Source of the DNA: Baylisascaris procyonis | Taxonomy: Eukaryota > Nematoda > Chromadorea > Rhabditida > Ascarididae | Reading direction: 5' to 3' | Assembly (NCBI GenBank): GCA_037389465.1 | Contig: JAZARR010000221.1 | Coordinates: 5,496,501 to 5,560,500 of the forward strand | Length of the DNA stretch: 64,000 nt | In this document: positions 55,321 through 64,000 of the stretch, one piece after another | Position numbering within the stretch: position 1 is the first letter of the stretch | Layout of the letters: every line of letters begins with the position of its first letter | Position numbers and translations under genes: made by a program | Notes under the pieces: generated by a model | Databases searched by the model: none | What the model was told of the DNA's origin: nothing | Seen by the model: the letters and a program-made list of their open reading frames with translations, nothing else

Positions 55321-57964
55321 CTATAATCATTAATTGTTTCCTAGTAAAGTGCACAATTCTTTTGCTTTCGTGAATATATCATAAACAATTTGCGAAATAT
55401 TTTATTGGGGATGTTATTATTTTCTATATGTATGTTATATAATTAACCATATTTTTTTGCTAGTTGAGCAAAAAGGAAACTCCATTTTAATGTAAAGTTA
55501 TTAAAGAATATCATTATTCTTTGTTGCTTTATGAGAGAAATTCTAAATACTTTTAGATGTGCCAGCACTAATAATATTCTGCAGAATTTTATTTAGTCGT
55601 TACATATCTAATATTGTATAGATCTATTCGATGATTTCACTAGCGCTTTGCTTGCCTAAAGCAATCAATACCACTCGCGTCATACGTTTCTTTACAAAGC
55701 GCATAGCGTACGCAACCATTTATTGAAAGTTAATTGTATAGTGGCATTCACATTAGCAATTTCACAGCTTGTTTCATACTTAACCAATGAGCATTTAAAT
55801 GACGTTAGTAATTCCCCCGTGGTTTTTAATAAGATCTAAGCCTTCATAATATCCAACGATCGGTTCATTTCTGCTCTTTTTTTCGTTAACCTCTTTACTG
55901 AGTGAATATTCTTCCTTAAATATGCAATATTTATTTGCAAAGACAAGATTGTTTTTTTTTTTGCTGATTGGCGTAATGAACGTATGATTCTGATAAATGA
56001 TAGGGTAGCACGCTAATAAAAAAGAATGAAGTTGCAAAAAATAAATGAAACGCCTTCATTGATGAGACCATATTAAACAATCGCTTCTCACATCTAATTA
56101 GTGTTGTATCTTCGATGAATACGTTTAGGATGATATATTGCTCTAACCGATTTATTCCGTGTTATTTATGGACTCTCTCTTCTCATCCGGCAAATTTTCA
56201 TTTTAATTTAACTAATGATCCAATCTTTTACAACTATTTTTTTTCATATTTCCTTATCATGCATCTAGAATGACTTTTGAGAAGCTTCCGTTAGCGGTAT
56301 AGGACTGTGAGACACTCGGTTTAAACCGCAATAAGAAGACTCTTGCTATCTTTTTCTGCTCTTCCTTCCTAACTTCTCAACCGAACTCCTCACTTCATTG
56401 TTATCGTTCAATTAGATGGTGATAGAATTGCAGCTATTCAAGCGTCTTGGAAAAGTAGTATAAGCATCGAAAGAATATGAGTAGGAAGAGCTGAATAATT
56501 TTTATTATTAGTAATGCTTTAGCTTATACGTCGTTTTCGAAAGCCTAGAATACTATACCTCTGAAGGAGTGAGCAGTTGTCACCAAAAAGGCTCCATTTT
56601 TTTGCTAATACATGCGCATTTTCTTATATTCTACATAGCCTGATGAAGCGCGCACTGAATTATGTTGACCGTGAAGATGGTCTAAGTAAACACTATGCTG
56701 TACTTTGCTTCAGGAATAATGTAGGCAAAAATTGCAACTATTATTACTAGTATATTAATTACTTGTATAGCAGCTACTAAACAATTACTTGTAGGTAATT
56801 ACAATAATACTAGTAATTACTACTGTCGGCAGTATATGGCTCTGATACTAGTAACAAGTAATTTATCTTGTAGTAATAAGTCATCAGTAGTACTCTATAA
56901 ATGTCGTATTTCTGTTAGCGACAGTAAGTATCATAAGGGAGGTGAGTGGTATCGGCAAAAAAAATGACGCATGCATTTGAGGCAAATAAGTGACCCTAGT
57001 AGTCACAGTACTGACAATAACAGTATGCATTTTGTGCTAGGCACAGTACCAGGTAATATTTTAATACAGTAATACAAGAAACCTTATCTACAGTAGGAAG
57101 TGGCAGTAAACTTATATGTAATAGCATTAGGAAACAATAACAGTTAGGAAGTAGTATCGATTATTAGTGCGGAAAATACTATGAGTAAACAGAGCGATGC
57201 TAGCATCCATATCTTTGATGGTGATGAATAGCACTGATGAAAGTACTGGCAAAAACAGTTTGTACTATCAAACTTAACGATAATTGGTATTTAGAGCAAT
57301 GTTATTTAGTACTACCCGTAGCTGTAGATTGCTTTGATAATAGTAAAAAGTAGGACCAGTAGAATTCTGATAGGCAGTACTAGTTGGTTGTACCCTTATA
57401 GAAAGTTGATTAAGTAGTATTGGTGATATTGCTATGGTTCATCAATGTTAATATTTTTTGTGTATAAGCGCATAGCACAGTACCCATACGCATTACAGTA
57501 CTCATAGTGGCGCCTCACGCATATCAGTCGATGTGTGTTTCATAGGAAGACAATCCCTCCTCATCATCCCTTCCCTTTACTTTAGGATATTAGATGTTAG
57601 TTAAAAATTTCGGGTTTTTTTTTAGCAATCTGATGACAGCAAACATTTGACGCTTTTTTTAATCCAATGAAAGACCGTTAAATATCATTACTTGCAGCGA
57701 TGAAAAACAAAGCTTTCTTATAATATTACCACCCATTATCACTTCCATCGTGTATGCTCAATATTCCAAAAATAGTCGATGATAGAAAATTAAAAATATA
57801 CAGGAAAAGTGATGGTTGGATCCAGGTAGAAATGAAATTACTGATGCGCATTCAGCGACAATTATCGCTCTACACAATATGCCGCTATGAATCAATTTCC
57901 GCCAACTGATCGAATATATAATTGCAGCTTGCTATGGTATTTTCCATCGTATCGAAGCAAAAAC
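55321..57964. other. Long intron or intergenic DNA, AGTA-rich in part
   Basis: No exon found. Open frames 55624-55719 and 55795-56037 (minus) lack usable splice sites. 56700-57500 is the AGTA-rich tract listed separately. Confidence 0.5.
56700..57500. repeat. AGTA-rich degenerate tract
   Basis: About 800 bases dominated by irregularly spaced AGTA, AGTAC, AGTAAT and CAGTA words on the plus strand (for example TACTAGTAATTACTACTG, CACAGTACTGACAATAACAG, AGGCACAGTACCAGG). No fixed period. Its words resemble the cluster at 14945-15085. Confidence 0.65.
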
Positions 57965-58188
57965 GCCGATCGAAAATTTCAATGACGGATCTTTATGCAA
58001 CAAGGCGTTAAATGGTTTCGTCGCATCGTCCGCAACGACGCTTATGTGATGTTAGTTTTTAAATTATGCATGACTTTGTTCAATTGCTCAAATTTATTCA
58101 CTTTAAATATTTCGGATCATAATGAAAACCATCGCTTGAAGCGCATATAATGCGAACAACGTCAGGTTCTTCTAATACCTGCCGCGCT
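57965..58188 (-). CDS. XYLB: Probable upstream exons of XYLB
   Basis: Two exons, 58102-58188 and 57965-58040, join in phase (AA plus C) and the second ends in phase 0, exactly what the firm exon at 55320 needs. The second exon ends FNALLHKDPSLKFSIG, which aligns with the ALTSLSPDLRL stretch before DCF..S..P(V/I)WMDSS of animal XYLB. The first reads ARQVLEEPDVVRIICASSDG then FHYDPKYL. Here the family normally has the GQQHG substrate motif, which is not seen. The acceptor of the second exon is again AAG. The splice to 55320 would span 2.6 kb. Confidence 0.5.
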
Positions 58189-58887
58189 CTATTAAACGTG
58201 GCTTAAAATTCCTAGCAAGATTTTTGAATTGCGTGAGGAAATCTATTTTGTGCCTGAAAAATTAGGTAAGCATAATTTGAAGCCTGACAGCGAATAAGCC
58301 ATCTTATAGTCTTAGCAGCATTTTTTCTTCTTTTTTTTTTACAAAGATCAACCATTAAGTTGAACGATATCGGAATCACCTATGGAACTGATAAAACACT
58401 GGGGCTGACCAATGGATATCGCGCATTTCCGGTTTGCAAAGGAAAATCGCATATAATTTACGAGGAGGAAGAAAAATTTTTGAAAGTGAAATTTAGCGGA
58501 ATAGCTAGCCCACTGTTTCATGCGAGTGTACGATATTCTATAGGAAAAGTGGATTTTATATGCTCGCTCAGCTAGATTAACCCGCAAGGGTTCTTGTTCT
58601 AATATCTTATCGCTGAGAAATGATGGCGCTTATTTCCGCGCTTTAGAGAGAATGAAAATTGATGCTGACGCATATGTATCCCAATTGGACTGATAGTGTG
58701 ATAGAGATTGATGACCTCACGTAACCTCCTTGGACAGAATACTGATAACTAGAGATCTTTGTGAAAGTTACATGAACTTCCATAGAAAACATTTTCACCT
58801 AAAAGGCACAACACTATAGCAGAGTTTTGTGAAAGCATTCCCTACGTTAGGTATGTGGGGGGCAAATTCACTCATATGTGCACTTAC
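58189..58887. other. Open frames on both strands, unassigned
   Basis: The plus strand has an open frame 58360-58575 (71 codons, NDIGITYGTDKTLGLTNG, then EEEEKFLKVKFSGIA). A second plus frame overlaps its end and runs to about 58690 (RALERMKIDADAYVSQLD). The minus strand is also open for about 90 codons. Low stop density on both strands makes chance hard to exclude, and none has paired splice sites I can trust. Confidence 0.2.
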
Positions 58888-59109
58888 GGGAGACGACCAT
58901 TAAGCCTGAAATTATGGACCAAGTTCAGCGCCACCGTTCCCGGGAAAAGAGATACCCAACAGGATGCACTGAAATATGCCGAATTTGCGCTTTTTTTCTC
59001 AGTTGCCCGACTTCCTGGTTGCCATCACTCAATAAGTATTTTTGATGATCGGTATCGTTCCTTTCTATCGCTATCCCCATCTATTTTGCGTTTCAAATTT
59101 TCTGCTGTA
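58888..59109 (-). CDS. Phase-compatible candidate exon pair, unidentified
   Basis: Exons 59029-59109 and 58888-58968 are separated by a 60-base intron (GA/GTGATG, ATATTTCAG/T) and join in frame. The second ends at a consensus donor CCC/GTAAGTG. The first is highly charged (KRKIDGDSDRKERYRSSKIL), the second mixed (VSLFPGTVALNLVHNF). The second exon ends in phase 2, compatible with the XYLB candidate exon at 58188. The residues do not show the FGGY N-terminal motif (GxDxSTQ), so membership in XYLB is only a possibility. Confidence 0.3.
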
Positions 59110-60959
59110 CTGTAAAGGTCATCGAACTAGACTAAATGCGCGCCGAGTTTCATGCACTTCATATCATTTGTGCGGTAGAAATAAACCTTTAATAAACCTT
59201 TAATATGTGATACGTATAAACGATTGGATCAGTGATTTATAACTGCGTTATCATGCGTTTTTTAAAAGTATTTTTTGGTAATTCATGCAAGTAATTGATC
59301 CCGAAAGCGCGATAGCAGAAGCGCAAGGTCTACTAGAGGTACCGTAGGAGGCGCTATATGTCGTGCTACAGGCTATGCTAGAGTTCTTGCCGCACGATTT
59401 TCTATTTGTTTAATTGTTTGAGAATATCACTGTTGGCCAATTCGTATTCTCTGAAACGAAAGTGAGTGAAATGTGAAGCATCACAAGAATGAAAGATTAC
59501 GAGTTATAGGGATGCCAACGATAATTGTATCACCATGAACGCATATTTCCTCAGAAAATCTCATAATTTAGCGAAAATATAGTAACGTATGATTGGATCT
59601 GAGCAAGCATCTCTTTAATTTTTGACGATTCCACTGAGTGCTTGCTTCTTAGTTGATTTTAAAGTATGTCGGATATGGCATTTCCACTAACCTTCCAATT
59701 GAATAGGACTACCACTAAAGTGGAGGGAATTTAAGCTTCTCTCTCATAAAGTTATCTAAAAGACAAGCGGAAGATAATTGAATAGGGCATAATTTCAATC
59801 CTTGCTATAAGGGCTATTTTACGCTTCCCTTCTGAGACGATGGCGTCTGCTTCCATCAGTATTTACTTTTTACTTTCTTTCTAATAGTTCCATTCGTCAT
59901 TTCCTGGTTTTATGAGTATATATCACTTTTCTTAAGTGATATTTATTGAGACCACTGTTTCAACATTTCATGAGCGTTTACTTACAACACTGGGTATGAG
60001 TTAATGTGTGAGCTAACGGGTCCCAGGTCTCGACCGGTTCGGCCGTGAGCTGGTTCCAGACTGGAGGTATCACGTATATAGTCGCTAGCCTAGTCTCTTC
60101 ATAACATTGTCTAGTTATATTATCGCATTTTCGTTATGAACCCATAGGTGGAACCACGCGTATAGGATGAGAGAGGGAAAGAAGAAAGTAAAATAAGTAT
60201 TAGTGTACGCATATACGCGGCGCTGTTCATTATACTCCCTCTCGCAGTTGCATACCTCGCGCTTCGCGCTGCAATATTCCGCTTAATTGCTTATATTTGA
60301 TAGATTCATTTTATGATTCCACAGTGATCGATTTGTAATTTTATAGCGCTCGAAGGTAGGCATTTGTAGTGCAAAGATATGTCATGTATGTTTCTCATTA
60401 GGAACAGTATTGAGAGGATTGAAACAGCGAACGGAATCGAAAAGTTTCCTTCATGCGGGGTTTTTTTTTTTGAAACAAAACTATGGAATAAAAAGATTTT
60501 TTTTTAGTTGAACAAAACCACAATCCTGGTTTTCTAAACGGGGCTAAAGAAAAATTATTGAAAACGTTTGTGAAACCAAAATTTATAGTGATGAACGTGA
60601 AATACGTTCGAAAATGATTTAAATTTTGCGTTTACGAATCGACTATAGTCAACCTGCCATGGATATATGTGGCTCTCTCTTTTGAAGCATAATTTGAGTG
60701 TAATAGTTGATAAATATATCGCTCGGAAGTGCCACATCCACCGCTAGTGTATTTATGCTCTCTTGCAAGTCTTCATTCACTATTTAATTTATGAAAATAT
60801 CTAGTGCTTTACTAGTAATCTTTCGGATGGTCTCAATTCGGTATCTACTAAACCTAGAGCGCTGAAAAAATTTGACGATTAATTTATTCAACAATGGATA
60901 ATGTCATTTTCGCTACGCATAAATATAATCTCATTGTTTGAAGCAAAATAGGTTGTTGG
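59110..60959. other. No recognisable gene
   Basis: Holds a minus open frame of about 41 codons near 60640-60780 (SINTLAVDVALPSDIF) without clear splice sites, and small duplications such as AATAAACCTTT twice near 59180. Nothing else is supported. Confidence 0.4.
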
Positions 60960-61130
60960 TTATATGCAAATATTCGAGAATATCATTGAGAATAAAACAT
61001 ATACTGGTACTGGCATTATATGTAATGCCTGCTTACATCGGTACTTGTGTAACTGTCGGCATTATAATATAACATACATTGGTAATAATAATAATAATTG
61101 TTTGTACCGGTATCGGTATACCAATGTAGC
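60960..61130. repeat. GGTA/GGCATTATA-rich degenerate repeat
   Basis: Repeated words TACTGGTACTGGCATTATA, ATCGGTACTTGTG, GTCGGCATTATAATAT, ACCGGTATCGGTATACC, plus (AAT)n. Irregular spacing; no open coding structure. Confidence 0.6.
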
Positions 61131-61774
61131 GGTATTCTCTATCATCTTTTATGCTAAACCTCCAACTTTGAGAAGACGTAAAAATATTTAAAAGTGCTAA
61201 AAAAATTTGTTTGCATTTTATTCGGATTGATTATAATATTCGATTTAGAAGCTCTTAGGATTTGACGCATCTACCACATAATTAAAATTTAATCCTTTAT
61301 GGCAATAAGTATACAAATAGACAAATATGCTCTCAAACAGCGCTGCTACTTTTCTAACAATTATTTGTTTTCTTTTTTATTTTATTATTTTACAAATTTG
61401 CTTTTTTCGCAATACATTCTGAGATGATGGCGTTTATATGTATAATAGGGAGATAAAAATTCTCTGCATAGTCGAGGTTGATAGGTGGAATTTCTTGCTA
61501 GATGGAGATAGAAATATATTTTAAAGCTAGTTTTTGAGAGTAGACGGATTATCTTAACGACTAGAAAGGTTAACTAATAGAAATTTAACCTCTGAGATTC
61601 CATATTTACCTGTAAGTATTGTTTTTTCCTAAGAAAAGCATATTCTCTGCATTCCGTTCGCTCACCTGCATACGGAACCTATGTCTATCGCTCTTATCCG
61701 ACAGTTTCAATTTTTTGTTTCGCAAGAATGAGTCCAACAAAGTTTCATACATATTTTCAAAGTGTGCCGTACAA

Positions 61775-61777
<3 letters not shown>
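61131..61777. other. No recognisable gene
   Basis: AT-rich, with poly(T) runs near 61370 and no supported exon. Confidence 0.4.

Positions 61778-61831
<54 letters not shown>
61778..61831. repeat. (TA)n microsatellite
   Basis: TA tract interrupted once by G at 61815. Confidence 0.97.
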
Positions 61832-63937
61832 AGAAATCAGCAGCTCGATGTTTGAACCTCTTCTGCTTAATAGCAGTTTTACAACGACACAATTTTGCGC
61901 CGTTTCTAGTTCGTAAATGGGAAGAAAAACGAGGAAGAAAGAAATGTCCTTTTTCGTCTTCAGGTTATAGTGCTATCGGAAATTCAATCGTCTTGAAGGA
62001 CATCGTGTAAAGATTACACACATAATACACAAAAAAAGCATTAGCGTTTGTTTATCGCCATCAATGGAATGTATTTGCCGATAAAAAAAAAGTGCATTTT
62101 GCATTTTTCTTATCGGTAAATTCTCGTACGTTAGGCGATTTCTTTATTCTCCAATTCCTCTTCTTGCTTCCTCATTCCTAAAATTGTACATGCGAACGTG
62201 CAAAAATTACATTTTTTGATGATGTTTACATAGTAGGCATTGTTGATGTACGATCGATTTGTACTTTAGCGTACTGAGGATTCCAGAAGGGGAAAAAAGA
62301 AGAAAAATTAGTGCTCTTGCAAAGGTGTATGTTGAATTAAAATTGTTCGAACATGGAAATTTGGTCTTATTTTTTCTTCACTTTTTATCCTTCAGCCTTT
62401 TCCATCTGCATCGATAAAAATATTTGAATATCATTGGTATTTATTTTAGAGAATTAATTTTGGCAAAAAAAAACTACCTGTTGGGCCAATAACATAGATA
62501 GAAAGAAGTTTGTTTTCTGCATGGAAGAGATGAGAATTTTTAAATTTTTATAGATATTAACTTTTAATTTCCACTTGTAAAAAATGGAATTAGGAAGAAA
62601 CGAAGCAGTTGTCTCACCTATGTAGTTCTAACCAAGGTGATCTAAATAAAACATTTTGCTTATTTTTTTATTGTAATGAAAATATCGAAACGTACTATGA
62701 AAAGACTACGTTCAATATTTAAATACTAACTCTTTTTTTGCTGCTGACATGGAATTAGAAAAATTTCAACCATTATCCTATAGCAGTTTGACCGATTTAT
62801 CAATACAGTGGCAAATTGATAAAGAGATATTGCGCTGCGAAAGGTAGAATTTGAGGCTTTGAGATATTTTATCTCTCATATTTTGATTCTAATGCATCAA
62901 AAATTTGCATTTATTATTATAAGGAATAACTAAGAAATAAAATATATATGGCAGCTAAAAGAGAAGGAGAAACAAATGCGATATTGTGGCCTTCTTTCGT
63001 TCAATGCAGGAAGGAAGAATTCCTTCAGGCTTTAATTTGTATACATTTATGCAAGTGTTAGTCAATGCATATAAATATTATTTAGTTGCATTACTAGTGT
63101 AAAGTTTTGCAGCCAACCGAATCACTTTCAGGTGTCCTGGACTAGACTGCTTTTTAGTTATTGATTAGCATTTGTCATTTAGCGATCTTACAGCTAGATC
63201 TTGATACGAAGTTTTCCAAAATTCTAGAAATTATTATATATAGCCTCTTATGCATTTAAAAAAAACTGATATGATCGTAAATATTCTGCGGGATTTTTCC
63301 TGCACGAAAAAAAAAAGCCTGAAAATCTAGCGTATTCCTTAAAATAGCACGATCGTCTTACTTTTTTTCCAATTTTTGAGTATCATCTGTCAATTAGACT
63401 TAGTCTTAATACTACATCGTTCTGCTAGTATAGTTTTGGAACATTTACGGTACGCAATTCGATGAGCAAATCGATGGGCGAATAAAAAATTCGACACTCC
63501 TATCAGTACAATTGATTATTATGCAGGATGCTCAAATTAATAAAGACGAAGATTTAAAGGACTGCAAAATTAATGCGCCCATTTCTCTTTAGGCGGCAAA
63601 CTTCAACAATCACATGATCATAAAATTTTCTAGTAACTTTAAAGTGTTGCTTTTTTAGTGAAAAATCTTTTCTTGCATTAGTGCCTGATATTTTCGGTAA
63701 TATTTGAAAAAATATTTCTTTATTATGCTAATTAAGTATTTTGGAGTCCATTTTTTTTTTGCATCAAACATCGTATATGTGGGGCAGTATGCTAAGTGTT
63801 TATGAACTAACCGTGTATATATACTTAAGACCAGCCGTTTGTCTATTGCGTATATAAGAAATTCTAATTAGTCATACTTTTTCCTACGTTAGATATGAGA
63901 TAAGCGATCATTGACGATCTAGTGGATTAAGGAATAC
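61832..63937. other. No recognisable gene
   Basis: AT-rich. The best isolated splice pair (minus) is 62478-62516: acceptor CTTCCATGCAG, donor CAACAG/GTAGTT, 39 bases open in all three frames, one reading KLLSIYVIGPTG. No neighbouring exon confirms it. Confidence 0.35.
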
Positions 63938-64000
63938 AAATTTCCGATGAAAATTTACGCCTATTTTTCGGTCAATAATAATCTCACCATCAGCTCTAAT
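63938..64000 (-). CDS. Possible partial exon at the window edge
   Basis: Minus-strand frame IRADGEIIIDRKIGVNFHRK, ending at a GT (AAATTT/GTATTC). The pattern D-G-E-(I/V)..D..(I/V)..V.F resembles the second strand pair of FGGY kinases, where animal XYLB has a VHFD-type segment. It is cut by the window edge and the frame stays open past the donor, so this is a hint only. Confidence 0.2.

Noticed and set aside
55624..55719. 31-codon minus frame (VAYAMRF, then VVLIALGKQSASEII) resembling an Alba domain helix
   Set aside because: A stop codon lies directly before the ATG, there is no acceptor, and the frame lies in a likely XYLB intron. Similarity is short and may be chance.
55795..56037. 80-codon minus frame containing YYEGLDLIKNHGG
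   Set aside because: Weak resemblance to the ALD helix of FGGY kinases, but no splice sites fit and no motif follows.

Overview
This is a eukaryotic, AT-rich window of animal type. Coding sequence is sparse and cut into short exons by introns of roughly 70 to 1240 bases. Most acceptors are TTGCAG/TTTCAG-like, simple repeats are common, and nothing looks bacterial. A likely source is a nematode, which is inference: it rests on intron style and on a TTGCAG acceptor one base before the ATG of the GTPase gene, as expected for spliced-leader trans-splicing. No searches were run; family calls come from motifs and from splice phases that agree across introns.

Layout. 1-8.2 kb: no recognisable gene; a 24-bp minisatellite at 1.8 kb. 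8.26-10.45 kb, minus strand: exons of an unidentified multi-pass membrane protein. 10.49-10.74 kb: a GATCTAGCACTGCA minisatellite. 11.35-15.20 kb, minus strand: a complete five-exon Rho-family GTPase, highly divergent, with a degenerate switch II and no CAAX tail; its introns hold long (AT)n tracts. 16.6-46.44 kb: a tandem satellite array of eight complete and one truncated copy of a 3.56-kb unit. 47.36-55.32 kb, minus strand: ten phase-consistent exons of xylulokinase (XYLB, FGGY kinase). More candidate N-terminal exons lie at 58.0-59.1 kb, but the start codon was not found. 55.3-64 kb otherwise holds introns or intergenic DNA, AGTA-rich degenerate sequence, an (AT)n tract and several unassigned open frames.

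The main object is the array. Each unit is itself composite: a pair of long inverted arms (about 310-335 bp), three GC-rich stem-loop modules with shared flanks (two direct, one inverted), diverged direct sub-repeats about 510 bp apart, and a tRNA-like A-box/B-box pair. Variants shared between non-adjacent units show homogenisation. The open frames repeated in every unit differ between copies mainly by amino-acid-changing substitutions, so I do not call them genes.

The three genes all lie on the minus strand and share no evident pathway. XYLB phosphorylates D-xylulose in the cytosol. The Rho-like protein keeps the P-loop but should not hydrolyse GTP in the usual way.
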